64,000 bases of DNA from Thermoanaerobaculia bacterium (GTDB taxonomy: Bacteria > Acidobacteriota > Thermoanaerobaculia > UBA5066): the NCBI GenBank assembly GCA_022071945.1, contig JAJVIN010000017.1:153857-217856 (forward strand). Direction: 5' to 3'. The notes beneath the pieces were generated by a model that did no database searches, was not told where the DNA came from, and saw only the letters and a list, made by a program, of their open reading frames with translations. Shown in pieces: positions 39,310 to 48,012 of this stretch; positions within the stretch are counted from its first letter, which is position 1, and every line of letters starts with the position of its first letter. The position numbers and the translations under genes were made by a program.

Positions 39310-42300
39310 TTACTTGAGCTCCTTCCACCAGATCGGACGCGTGATTTCGTCTGAGCTGAGCGTGGCTTGGATGTCCTTGGGTTGATAGAGGCCGGCCTTG
39401 CCGTCCTTGCCGATTCCGCTCTTGGAGGCAACGAGGCTGTCGCCGGTGACGGTGAACCCGGCTGCGGCACCTTCCCCGGCGTCATAAGTCTTGATCGGCC
39501 AGTCATCGGGATTCGTTCCACCGGACCCGACCCCACCCGAGGGGATGGGACCACAGGAGGAATTGAGCTGGAAGGGCCAAACGACGGCTATCGAGCGGCC
39601 GTTACAACCGATGGTCGGGTCATAGACGAGATACAAGCTGAGGATGTCGCCCGTTCCCTCGGCCGGGACCAGCATGAAGCCTGGGGCCGTCACCTGCGCG
39701 ACAGGACTCAGCTGCTGATCGAGGACCCAGCCCGCCTTCGTCTTGTCGTCCGGGTACGACTCGCACTCCTGGCCCGTCTCGCAGTAATCGAACGTCAGGT
39801 CCTGGATGGCGATCGGCGCGACGTTGGTCGCGGGAACCTGTGTGTAGATATTCGAGCGGTCCTGACCCGCGATATAGAGGTACGGGGTGAAATACCCGGT
39901 CGTTCCGGTATTGGGTCCCGTCACTTCCTCGCTCTTCTCGTAAAGCGTGCCGCTCGCGAACCCGTAGACGGCGCAGCCGCCCGGGCCGGTCCCGTAACCG
40001 CTCGCGGAAACGGGGTAGTAGATGGGCTGAGTGGCGCCGATCTTGGTTGTCGCGTCGATCAGGGTGCCCCTGGTCGTGATGTCGGTCGGCTTGACGTAGT
40101 GGATCCGACCATTGAGGTCCGGCTGCAGGCCCATGTCTGACTCGTTGTCGGAAGCGAACCCGGCGGCGTTGGACATGTAGAGCGTGCTGTCCGCGAACGC
40201 CTGATTTCCCACCAGCTCGCCCGAGCCCAAGCTCGACGGAGCGAAGCGGCCGATCGTCGTCGGATCTGTCGGATCGAACATGAGAACGCTCGGATCGATC
40301 TGCGAGCCCTTCTGGCTGGCGGCATCCCAGCCGCCTCCCATCAGGACCTTCCAGTTCGTGGTCGACACGGCCGAGAGGGCCGGCACGCTCCACGATTCCC
40401 TGAGACCGTTCACGGTTCCACCCGTTCCGTCCCCGCCCTTCATGCTGAACAGGATCTTGACCGGCGCGTTGGTGTCGACGGTGTCGAAGATGCCGTAATT
40501 GACGTCCTCGGCGATGAACTCGTTCGCGGGCGTGTCATCATCATCCTCGACTCCCGGATACGGGTGGGTGATGTCGATGCCGTACACCTCGTTGCCGCCT
40601 GGTCCGAGCGACAGGAGGGCCAGTGTGCGATACCCGGCGCTCAACCCTCCACCACCAGGATAGAAGACGTCCCCGTATCTGAGAGAGTTCGTGACGCCCC
40701 ATATGTGAGCGTCCAGCCCGCCAGGCTGACCAGTTTCCGACTCATCGGCAAGGTAGTTCGCGTAGAGGGCCGCTTGCCGGGCCAGGAGCGAAGGGGGAAT
40801 CAAGGCAAACGCCTCGTCTCCGGTCTCGAAATCGAAGGCGTGGAGCAAACCGCTCGTTGACCCGACGTAGACCAGGGGACGACGGTTCGCGTACGTCTGC
40901 TCGAACAAGAGGTGTGACTCCAGGCGGTTCCTCTTGTACTGGGTTGGTCGGCCCGTCACGGCAGGCGTAGTGTTGACGAGGGGTCCGAGGATCGCGTCCC
41001 TCTTCGTTCCGGTCTTCGTCCCATCGTATCCCCTGATGAAATCGACGATGCGGTCGGTGAGCGTTGGCTCGATCGCGGCGAGCGCGCCAGGCAGGTTGCC
41101 TCCCGCGTCGAGCTTCACCTCGACCAAGTCGTTGTTATTGGCCGGATCCCATGTGTAGATCCTGCGTTTCGTCAAATCCATCGTCTTGAGTCTGGTTGCG
41201 GCATTCCAGAGCTCGTAGTCCGGGTCGGTCACCAGCTTGGTGGTGTCGAAGGCGTACAGCTGACCTTCCCAATCGGGGTACTTGGTGGAGGCGAGCAAGA
41301 CGATGTTGCCCGTGCCGAGGGCCGCGCCCGAAACAGGCTGGCTCGTTGCGTAGTCGCCATCCGCGGTCGCGGCGATGATCTTACCGAAGGCTGTCGTCAG
41401 CTGCTCCGACGACTCCGCGAAGAACGCGTAATCGTTCACGGGATTGAACGAGGCCCAGTAGCTGTCCTCCTCGCTCAGCCCAGTCTTGTCATCCGAGTTG
41501 ACTGCGTCGGTGCGGCCCTTGAACGCGGTGTAGTTGGGCTCGCAGCGCGGCAACTGCTTGTCAGCCGCGATGAACCATGTGCGGGGCTTGATCGGTTCCG
41601 AACGGACCAGATTCCGGTCCGGAGTGCAGGACGTGACGAGGTCGAGGCCGTAGATCGCCTCGCTCATCGCCGGCGGGAAGTTCTGGTAGTTCGTCGCCGC
41701 GGAGCTTGCGGGATCCGAGTCCGTGACATCCGTGGAGCACGTCGACCAGCCCTGCAGACCACCCGCATAGTCCCCTTCGTTGTCCGAGTTGCAGGTGTTG
41801 GAGAGACCGTCGGAGACGAGAATGACTCCGTAGGTCCGTTTGCACAGGTACTTCTCGTCACGGGCGAACGTGTCGACGAGCTCTTCCTGAGCCTTGTCGA
41901 GGGCTTGGCGGGTGTTCGTGCCCCCGCCCGTCGTCAAGCCGCCGTCCCTCGCCAGCCTCAAATACTGCATGAATGTGGCGCTCGACGTGCCGTCGTTGGT
42001 ATCGATGGGCACGAGACGCCTCACGTTCTGGGTGTTGGTCGTCTCGCACGTTCCCTCGTTCACGAAGGCGCCGTAGACGAGGAGACCCCAGTTCACGCGC
42101 GCCGCATTGTTTCCGATGACGTTCTTTGGCTGCGTGACGGGGGCCGTGCCGACTCCGATTCCGGGCTTTCCGGCCGCCGCGTTGGCCGCCCGCTTGGCGG
42201 CATCCACGTCATAGAACGGGTCGAAAGGCGTTCCCGGGTCGTTCTGGGCGATTGCCGTTCCGCCGCCATCCCGGAACTGGATCTTGAAGATCCACTCGTT

Positions 42301-44508
42301 GCAGTTCTGCCAGGTCGTAAGGTCGGAGGAATCGCAGGTCAGGTTGAAGGGGGGCTGAGTCCTGTTGTCGACCGCCGGACTCCCATCCACATACTTGTTC
42401 GCGATGATGGGCTTGAACTTGACGATGTTCGACGCATTCGCCCACTGACCCGAGAACCTGGTCCGGACGTTGCACGTCAGGAAGCCCTCCCCGTCGACGG
42501 GCAGCTCGCAGCCGAAGTCGGGCGGCTGGTAGCTCGTGATGATCGAGACCGAGTCACCCAGCACGTTCTTCATCGTCGCGAGGCGCGACGGAAGGTCGAA
42601 CTTGAGGGAGTAGGTCCATTGCGAGGAGAGCTGGACCGGATTCGGCGGGATGGTGACCGAGTAGAGATTGGTCGTTCTCACGCCCGCTGTCGTGTAGCCG
42701 GGCGCCGCCTCGACGACGGGAGTCCCGGTCGGACAGGCGGGCAGGGCATAGGTGTACGGCAGGACGTGCGCGCCCAGAGGCGCGGCGGCGGCGCGCGGAT
42801 CGAGGCTCGAGCGGGGTGTGTCGAGCATCGCGTAGTGAACCGCTTCTGGCTTGTTCGGTTCGAACCGGCTGAGCTCCGTTGGTGTCGGCGGCGGCGTGTT
42901 GGTTCGCGTCGCCGTCCGGGTCGCGGTGCGGGTCGCCGTGGCCGTCGCGGTGAAGATCGGCGTCGACGTGTTGAGCGGGGTGCTCGTCGCAACGGGCGTC
43001 GCCGTCCTCGTCCGGGTGAAGATAGGCGTGCTCGTCGGGAGAGGAGTCGAGGTCCGGGTTGACGTGGGCCCTGGAGTATTGGTGCGCGTCGAGGTCCTCG
43101 TCGGCCCCGGGGTGCTGGTGGACGTCTGGGTGCGGGTCGCGGTCCGGGTAGGCGTTGGCTGCGTGGCCGTCCGGGTGCGGGTCGCGGTCCGGGTAGGCGT
43201 TGGCCGCGTGGCCGTCCGGGTCGGAGTCGCGATCGTGTTCGTCCGAGTCGGGGTCGGAATCGTGGGCGTAATGGTGGGAGTCGGGATCGTGTTCGTCCGA
43301 GTGGGCGTGCGCGTGATGGTCGGTGTGCGGGTGACCGTCGCCGTGCGCGTGACGGTCCGCGTCGACGTGACGGTCCGCGTCGGCGTCTGGGTGACTGTGG
43401 AGGTGAGCGTCGGCGTCTGGGTGACTGTGGAGGTGACCGTCGGCGTCTGGGTGATCGTCGGCGTGTTGGTCGCTGTCCTGGTGGGAGTAACGGTCGGTGT
43501 GTGCGTGACCGTGGGCGTGAAGGTCCGGGTAATCGTCGGGGTACGCGTCGGCGTCAACGTCACCGTCGGCGTCGGCGTCGGGGTTGCCGTCGGAGGAGGC
43601 GGACCCGCGGGCGGGTAGAGCTGCGTCGTGGGCACGACCTGGAACGGCTGGCTCGCACTCTCCCACTCGAGCCGCGCGACGGCGCCCCCACCATTCTCGT
43701 AGTACTCGATGACGATCGGATACCGCCGGCACTGCTCGAGGGCGATGGTGCCGGTATAGGTGGTCGGCGACTGGTCTCTCCAGCCTCCCGAAGGCGTGAT
43801 GGAGACGCCGTTGATCCAGAGGCGGACGCCGTCGTCTCCCGTCAGTGAGAACGTGTAGGTCTCGGTGTAGAGGGCCTCGATCTCGCCCACCCAGCGGACG
43901 GAGTAGTCGTCGACTCCGACGCCGGGGGCAGGCGGTCCGATGTTCCAGGCATTCCCGCCGGCGTTGCTGTCGAAGTCGATCGTGGCGTCGAGTTGGACCG
44001 CCGCCAGAGCGCCTGTCCCGTCACTCGAACCATCGCCCGTGATCCTTCCATTGAAGTAGAGGCCTCTCAAGCCGCTCCCGGCCTGGGGGCATCCGGCGGC
44101 CTCGGCCTGGCGCCAGAAGAGCCGACCGGTCGAGTCCTCGCCGTCGAGGAGCCCCGTGCCGCGCCTGGAGAACGCGTCGGCATTCGTGAAGAGGGTGGGC
44201 GGGTTGTTGATCGGATCGACTGCATCGGGAATTCCCCGGCGGACGGGACCGTTCCCGACGCCGTTTCCAATGCCGAACCGGTCGGTCGACATCGAGCCCC
44301 CGATGTCGAGCACGATGAGCAGGTTCGCCTTCACGAGCTGCTCCGAGATCTGACGGAGCGGGTCGTACCCCTCGATCGCCGCCGGCGCCACCGGAGTGAA
44401 GACGAGGAAGGGCAAGAGGATCACCGCCCAGAACTTCCGGAGGTCCTCACCCACCCTCAGGGTGAACTCGCTTCTCGTCATCCGGAAAAGGCGTCTTCTT
44501 CTTTCCAT
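39310..44508 (-). CDS. pilY1: PilY1 tip adhesin with PA14 domain and Thr/Pro linker
   Basis: The product is 1732 residues from ATG 44508, with GAGG about 8 bases upstream. It begins with a hydrophobic export segment (about 25-45). A vWA-like start ([11 protein letters not shown]68, G70, S72) is interrupted by a PA14 domain (about 147-290; [29 protein letters not shown]) and a Thr/Pro/Arg linker (about 299-545). The vWA-like fold resumes with [12 protein letters not shown] PilY1 propeller follows from about residue 1040 ([20 protein letters not shown]). PilY1 proteins sit at the pilus tip, mediate adhesion and regulate retraction. The C-terminal calcium-loop region ([16 protein letters not shown]) is degenerate. 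It is the last gene of the fimT-pilV-pilW-pilX-pilY1 operon. Confidence 0.88.
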   Translation of the reverse strand: MERRRRLFRMTRSEFTLRVGEDLRKFWAVILLPFLVFTPVAPAAIEGYDPLRQISEQLVKANLLIVLDIGGSMSTDRFGIGNGVGNGPVRRGIPDAVDPINNPPTLFTNADAFSRRGTGLLDGEDSTGRLFWRQAEAAGCPQAGSGLRGLYFNGRITGDGSSDGTGALAAVQLDATIDFDSNAGGNAWNIGPPAPGVGVDDYSVRWVGEIEALYTETYTFSLTGDDGVRLWINGVSITPSGGWRDQSPTTYTGTIALEQCRRYPIVIEYYENGGGAVARLEWESASQPFQVVPTTQLYPPAGPPPPTATPTPTPTVTLTPTRTPTITRTFTPTVTHTPTVTPTRTATNTPTITQTPTVTSTVTQTPTLTSTVTQTPTRTVTSTRTVTRTATVTRTPTITRTPTRTNTIPTPTITPTIPTPTRTNTIATPTRTATRPTPTRTATRTRTATQPTPTRTATRTQTSTSTPGPTRTSTRTNTPGPTSTRTSTPLPTSTPIFTRTRTATPVATSTPLNTSTPIFTATATATRTATRTATRTNTPPPTPTELSRFEPNKPEAVHYAMLDTPRSSLDPRAAAAPLGAHVLPYTYALPACPTGTPVVEAAPGYTTAGVRTTNLYSVTIPPNPVQLSSQWTYSLKFDLPSRLATMKNVLGDSVSIITSYQPPDFGCELPVDGEGFLTCNVRTRFSGQWANASNIVKFKPIIANKYVDGSPAVDNRTQPPFNLTCDSSDLTTWQNCNEWIFKIQFRDGGGTAIAQNDPGTPFDPFYDVDAAKRAANAAAGKPGIGVGTAPVTQPKNVIGNNAARVNWGLLVYGAFVNEGTCETTNTQNVRRLVPIDTNDGTSSATFMQYLRLARDGGLTTGGGTNTRQALDKAQEELVDTFARDEKYLCKRTYGVILVSDGLSNTCNSDNEGDYAGGLQGWSTCSTDVTDSDPASSAATNYQNFPPAMSEAIYGLDLVTSCTPDRNLVRSEPIKPRTWFIAADKQLPRCEPNYTAFKGRTDAVNSDDKTGLSEEDSYWASFNPVNDYAFFAESSEQLTTAFGKIIAATADGDYATSQPVSGAALGTGNIVLLASTKYPDWEGQLYAFDTTKLVTDPDYELWNAATRLKTMDLTKRRIYTWDPANNNDLVEVKLDAGGNLPGALAAIEPTLTDRIVDFIRGYDGTKTGTKRDAILGPLVNTTPAVTGRPTQYKRNRLESHLLFEQTYANRRPLVYVGSTSGLLHAFDFETGDEAFALIPPSLLARQAALYANYLADESETGQPGGLDAHIWGVTNSLRYGDVFYPGGGGLSAGYRTLALLSLGPGGNEVYGIDITHPYPGVEDDDDTPANEFIAEDVNYGIFDTVDTNAPVKILFSMKGGDGTGGTVNGLRESWSVPALSAVSTTNWKVLMGGGWDAASQKGSQIDPSVLMFDPTDPTTIGRFAPSSLGSGELVGNQAFADSTLYMSNAAGFASDNESDMGLQPDLNGRIHYVKPTDITTRGTLIDATTKIGATQPIYYPVSASGYGTGPGGCAVYGFASGTLYEKSEEVTGPNTGTTGYFTPYLYIAGQDRSNIYTQVPATNVAPIAIQDLTFDYCETGQECESYPDDKTKAGWVLDQQLSPVAQVTAPGFMLVPAEGTGDILSLYLVYDPTIGCNGRSIAVVWPFQLNSSCGPIPSGGVGSGGTNPDDWPIKTYDAGEGAAAGFTVTGDSLVASKSGIGKDGKAGLYQPKDIQATLSSDEITRPIWWKELK
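42873..43612 (-). repeat. Thr/Pro-coding low-complexity tract inside pilY1
   Basis: About 740 bases encode an imperfect array of TPTxT and RTxT units. The DNA shows repeated cassettes, for example two near-identical copies around 43130-43230. The composition (Thr, Pro, Arg; few other residues) fits an extended linker between the PA14 domain and the second half of the vWA region. It is a plausible site for O-glycosylation and for replication slippage. Confidence 0.85.
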
Positions 44509-44512
44509 ACTC

Positions 44513-45157
44513 TTACCTCGAACCTGCTCCTGTACCGCCCTGGTTTCCACCCTTCTGACCACCCGCCTCGGTACCGAGCGGAATCAGATACAGCTGCTCT
44601 TCCAGAATCTTGGTCATCAGGACTCGGTCAATCGTCGGGACCCCGCCCACGTCGCGCAGCGTCACCGCTTGCCCGACCACGACAATGTTCATGATGTTGT
44701 CCGTGTCATCCAAGTCCTGGCCTCGGTCCTCGATGTTGTTCCTGACGTAGATCGTGTACGCGGCCGCCTCGGATGCCCCGGCCGGCGGCGTCATGATGCG
44801 GTTCTCGTAAAGGACCGCCGGCGTGCCGTAGCTCAGGATGGCCGCCTGGCGCCCTCCGCCAGGAGGTGTGTACGCCGTCGTTCCGGACGGGGGATCGAGG
44901 AAGGAATCCATGTTGAGAGAGGCCTCGAGCGCCTTTGAGAGGAGCTCCTCGCCGACTCTCAAGCCGCTTTCGGCCCCGTAGAAGGCCACCTTCTCGAGCT
45001 TGACGTTCCCCGAGGTACGGTCCTCGATCTGCGTGAAGTACGCGACGCCGATTCCGATGATGGTCAGAACCAAGATGACGAGGACGGCCATCACCAGAGC
45101 GCTGCCGCGCCTGGCGCTCTTGCCCCTCATCGGCCGAAGACTGTTCGAGAGACTCAT
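44513..45157 (-). CDS. PilX-like minor pilin
   Basis: The product is 214 residues, from ATG 45157 (GAGAGGG 7 bases upstream; GTG 45163 is less likely). A basic N-terminus ([10 protein letters not shown]) precedes [20 protein letters not shown] and a following [11 protein letters not shown] segment, the pattern of the PilX_N family. There is no Glu at +5, as is common for PilX. The C-terminus is a Gly-rich tail ([14 protein letters not shown]). It ends 4 bases before the pilY1 start. PilX with PilY1 primes pilus assembly. Confidence 0.8.
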   Translation of the reverse strand: MSLSNSLRPMRGKSARRGSALVMAVLVILVLTIIGIGVAYFTQIEDRTSGNVKLEKVAFYGAESGLRVGEELLSKALEASLNMDSFLDPPSGTTAYTPPGGGRQAAILSYGTPAVLYENRIMTPPAGASEAAAYTIYVRNNIEDRGQDLDDTDNIMNIVVVGQAVTLRDVGGVPTIDRVLMTKILEEQLYLIPLGTEAGGQKGGNQGGTGAGSR

Positions 45158-45169
45158 CGTCACGCCCTC

Positions 45170-46462
45170 TCAGTAACCCAGAAGCCGGTTGCGGATGATC
45201 ATGGTCGACGTCATCCGGTAGCGCTGGAAAAACCCGGTGCCCTCGGTGTCGAGGGGACCCTGCGCGCGATCCTCCGAGGCGGGGCGCCTGAGGAGGGCGC
45301 GCTCCATCCGATCCAGCGCCTCGAGGCGCAGGGGCCCCGTGCGGGCGACGACCGAGATGCGCAACGCCACCACGCACGCGGCATCCAGATTGCCCGCCGC
45401 GCATCCCGGCATCATGTTCGCCTGGTTGGGCGTGCCATTCTGCGCGGTTGGCAACGACGTGGCGGCGGACCCGTTCGCGACGACGGTGTTCGCGTTCCCC
45501 GCCACCGTGCCGTACGGAAACACGTAGGACACCTGGAAATCGTCGATGTTCTCCAGGATCCGGGTGAACCGGCTGTTGGCCGGGTCGCCGTCGACCGACG
45601 GATCGAACCAGCCCGGCCGGAAGTTCCCGCCCGCGTCGACATAGTCGATCTTCTGCTCGATCGCATTGTTCCGGTGCCGGAAGGAGATCCACTGGGTCCC
45701 GGCGATCAGCCAGATCCCGATCCCCCCGGCGATCCCGGCGAATCCGTCCGGACGGGTGTACTGGGACACGGTCGGCAGCTTGTAAGTGGCGGTCACGACG
45801 TGGTCGTCGGTCGCGGAACAGTTGCTGCCGTTGTAGGTGACGATCTGCAGGTACTCCCAGTCGCCGGTCGAGTTCACGATCTTCAGGAGCCCGCTCTTCT
45901 CGCTTCCGGGCGTCCCGAACGCTCCCGTGTACTTCTTGAACTCATTCATGTTCGTCGTGTCGTTGACGGCGCACCCCGAGCGGAAGTTCAAGAAGAGCTG
46001 GCCCGTCGTGTTCGTCGCATGACCCGGGAAGTCGATGACCTGGATCTTCATCGGGTTCGCAGGTATGGCCAGGCTGATGACGTCGGTCCCCTCCGTTCCG
46101 AATCCAGAGGCCGCCTGCGTGGTCGTCAGGTTGTTGTACGCGGCCGCGATCGGAGAACCCGGACTGGCCTGGGTCCCTTCGCCGTACCGGCTGATGATGG
46201 CCGAGGGGTTCGAGAGGGCGGGGGCGCGGTCGTTCGCGTCTCCCGCTCCCGCCACGTAGAACTTCAAGTACTCCATGGCTCGCCTGGCCTGCTGCCGCGG
46301 GGCCATGAAGACCTGTTGCCTCTCCGCGAACGACTTCATCGAGAAGAGCAGGGACATCGTGACCGACATGATGATGACGATCATGATGAGCGAGACGAGG
46401 GCTTCCGCCAGCGAGAAGCCCCGGACGCGGCGGCGGCGGTCACTTCGGGATCTGCGCCACAT
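45170..46462 (-). CDS. PilW-like minor pilin
   Basis: The product is 430 residues, from ATG 46462 with AAGAGAG upstream. The class III signal reads RRVRG^FSLAEALVSLIM with Glu at +5. A long pilin-like C-terminal domain ends MIIRNRLLGY, as expected for PilW proteins. It overlaps the upstream pilV-like gene by 23 bases and is followed by the PilX-like gene. It is expected to be cleaved by the prepilin peptidase and to join the tip complex. Confidence 0.82.
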   Translation of the reverse strand: MWRRSRSDRRRRVRGFSLAEALVSLIMIVIIMSVTMSLLFSMKSFAERQQVFMAPRQQARRAMEYLKFYVAGAGDANDRAPALSNPSAIISRYGEGTQASPGSPIAAAYNNLTTTQAASGFGTEGTDVISLAIPANPMKIQVIDFPGHATNTTGQLFLNFRSGCAVNDTTNMNEFKKYTGAFGTPGSEKSGLLKIVNSTGDWEYLQIVTYNGSNCSATDDHVVTATYKLPTVSQYTRPDGFAGIAGGIGIWLIAGTQWISFRHRNNAIEQKIDYVDAGGNFRPGWFDPSVDGDPANSRFTRILENIDDFQVSYVFPYGTVAGNANTVVANGSAATSLPTAQNGTPNQANMMPGCAAGNLDAACVVALRISVVARTGPLRLEALDRMERALLRRPASEDRAQGPLDTEGTGFFQRYRMTSTMIIRNRLLGY

Positions 46463-46997
46463 AGTCCACTCTCTTGGTCTTCGTTCCCTGCCCGAGATAC
46501 CGCCTCGAATCCGAGGCCGAGGTGTCATTTCCCACGTAGTCGACGGGCGTCGCCGTGACCCTCACGATCCAGAACCGGCCGCCATCACTCACGCCATAGG
46601 ACAGCTTGTAGGGGCCCTTGTCGGTCTCCATGATGTTCACGCCGGCCGGACCCCAGAACGCCCACGGAAGAATGTCCCCACCGCTCTGGCCGTCGTAGTA
46701 GGCCAGCTTCCAATCGGACGTCGTCACGCCCAGGGTGCTCGGCACGCCCGACGCCGTGCGCATCGCCGTCTGGCCGAGGGCGGACAGGCCGTAGATCATC
46801 CGAAGGATCTCGACCGTCTGCTCGGCCTTGTAGGTCAGTTCCGTCCGCGCCGCCGAGCCATAGTTGGTGAGCAGCGCGAGAGAGAACATCTGGAGGATGC
46901 CCGTCATGAGGAGGAGCAGGATCGCGAAGGCGACCAGCACCTCGACCAAGCTGCTCCCGCGCTTTTTGTTGATCCTTCTGCCCTTCACTGTCTTCAC
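46440..46997 (-). CDS. PilV-like minor pilin
   Basis: The product is 185 residues, starting with GTG at 46997 (GTG 46988 is possible, with GAGGTG 6 bases before). The prepilin site reads KKRG^SSLVEVLVAFAI with Glu at +5. The mature region has the usual single-helix N-terminus and a short soluble domain ending DYVAQIPK. It is 21 bases after the fimT/gspH-like gene and overlaps pilW. It is a minor pilin expected to help prime pilus assembly. Confidence 0.8.
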   Translation of the reverse strand: MKTVKGRRINKKRGSSLVEVLVAFAILLLLMTGILQMFSLALLTNYGSAARTELTYKAEQTVEILRMIYGLSALGQTAMRTASGVPSTLGVTTSDWKLAYYDGQSGGDILPWAFWGPAGVNIMETDKGPYKLSYGVSDGGRFWIVRVTATPVDYVGNDTSASDSRRYLGQGTKTKRVDYVAQIPK

Positions 46998-47018
46998 CTC
47001 ACATCACCTCGCATCGAC

Positions 47019-47657
47019 TCATGGGAACCCCGCGTCGTGGCCCTTCGTGAGCTTCACGACGCTGGGATTCCAGACGGGCCCGAGGCGCAGCTGGTAGTCC
47101 ACCGGAGGCTTGAGCGTGGGTGTCGTGCCGACCATGTCCTTGTGGAGCACGGAGATCGTGGCGATCCCGCCGATCTGGGCGCCCCCGGGCCGGATCGTCC
47201 GGCCCCGGAAATCGACGCCGACGGCCAGGACGGATCCCGTCCCGGACCCCGTCACGTCGAAGATGTTCGTCTGCAGATCGCCGATCGTGTCTCGCGAGAA
47301 CTGGATGTAGTCGGGGATCTCCAGCGTTTCGACGACCGTGTCGAGGTTCTCGAGCGAGCCGTTTCCACTCGGGGCCGGATTCGTGTCCGCCACCATTTGA
47401 AGACTCCGCTTGCCCGTCACCAGGTCGACCGCCGTCAGCCTCACGAACATCACCCGTCCCCTCGACTGCATCTCGAGCGGGACGCGCTGCAAGAAGGTCA
47501 TGATGTCGTTCGATGCTCCGGCGAGCTTCGCCTTGCGCGCCATCTTCGAGGTCTCGGCAATCCCAATCAGAATCGCGGCCCCCAAAATCACCACAACGAC
47601 CAGGAGCTCGATCATCGTGAAACCGCGCTGGCGACTGTTACCGTGCCTACTCTCCAT
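47019..47657 (-). CDS. FimT/GspH-like minor pilin
   Basis: The product is 212 residues, from ATG 47657 with GGAGG 5 bases upstream; the frame is open further up, but this is the start with a ribosome site. The prepilin signal is RQRG^FTMIELLVVVVIL. The soluble domain (about 40-212) has the GspH/FimT-like beta-rich layout with VGVDFRGRTIRPGG near the end. It is first in the minor pilin operon and lies downstream of the sigma-54 promoter candidate. Confidence 0.8.
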   Translation of the reverse strand: MESRHGNSRQRGFTMIELLVVVVILGAAILIGIAETSKMARKAKLAGASNDIMTFLQRVPLEMQSRGRVMFVRLTAVDLVTGKRSLQMVADTNPAPSGNGSLENLDTVVETLEIPDYIQFSRDTIGDLQTNIFDVTGSGTGSVLAVGVDFRGRTIRPGGAQIGGIATISVLHKDMVGTTPTLKPPVDYQLRLGPVWNPSVVKLTKGHDAGFP

Positions 47658-48012
47658 GCGGGCCTCCGTCCTCATCATCGCTTCCCCGGGCACAGGAAGG
47701 GAAAGACGCGCCGCATCCCGCGGTCTCGGGTTCTTCCCCCTGCGTGAGCCTGGACGGTACACCATAACACCTCGGAAGATGCCAGAGTGATGCCACGGGG
47801 ACCCTTCCGCCACAACCCGCCAAAAATCAACTGGTTGAGCGGCAAGGACGGACGGGTACCCGGGAGAGGGGACCAGCCGGACTGTTTCGATTCGTAACAG
47901 GGGATAGGCGCCTTTCGGCGGGAGCGCCCAGCTGGCTTTTGGACCGCGATTCGGAAGCTCCCCTCCCTCGGCTGGATCTCTTGTTACGATGAGGGCATTC
48001 GGAGGAACGGAC
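47658..48012. other. divergent intergenic region, 355 bases
   Basis: This is the longest non-coding gap. It separates the minor-pilin operon (minus) from the HEAT-PilT/PilT operon (plus). It holds the sigma-54-like element at 47780-47795. A much weaker TGGC-N9-GC pattern lies at 47933-47947 for the plus strand. I saw no RNA gene or open frame of note in it. Confidence 0.6.
47780..47795 (-). promoter_or_regulatory. sigma-54 promoter candidate for the minor-pilin operon
   Basis: On the minus strand the sequence reads TGGCATCACTCTGGCA. The -24 element (TGGCA) and the -12 element (TGGCA, consensus TTGCA) have exactly 10 bases between GG and GC. The transcription start would fall near 47769, about 110 bases before the fimT/gspH ATG, leaving room for a leader. 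Sigma-54 control of pilus genes through PilR is known in other bacteria, and an NtrC-family regulator is encoded at 16134-17492. Confidence 0.6.

Noticed and set aside
42873..43612. Repetitive DNA that could suggest a CRISPR array or minisatellite locus
   Set aside because: Units are imperfect, have no spacer structure and stay in frame within pilY1, so it is a coding low-complexity tract.
42851..43618. Plus-strand frame encoding repeated VRVGVGV-like sequence
   Set aside because: It is the reverse complement of the Thr/Pro linker of PilY1; the PilY1 frame has clear flanking domains.
47933..47947. Possible sigma-54 promoter for the HEAT-PilT operon
   Set aside because: Only TGGC and the GC spacing fit; the remaining positions do not match, so it was not listed as a feature.
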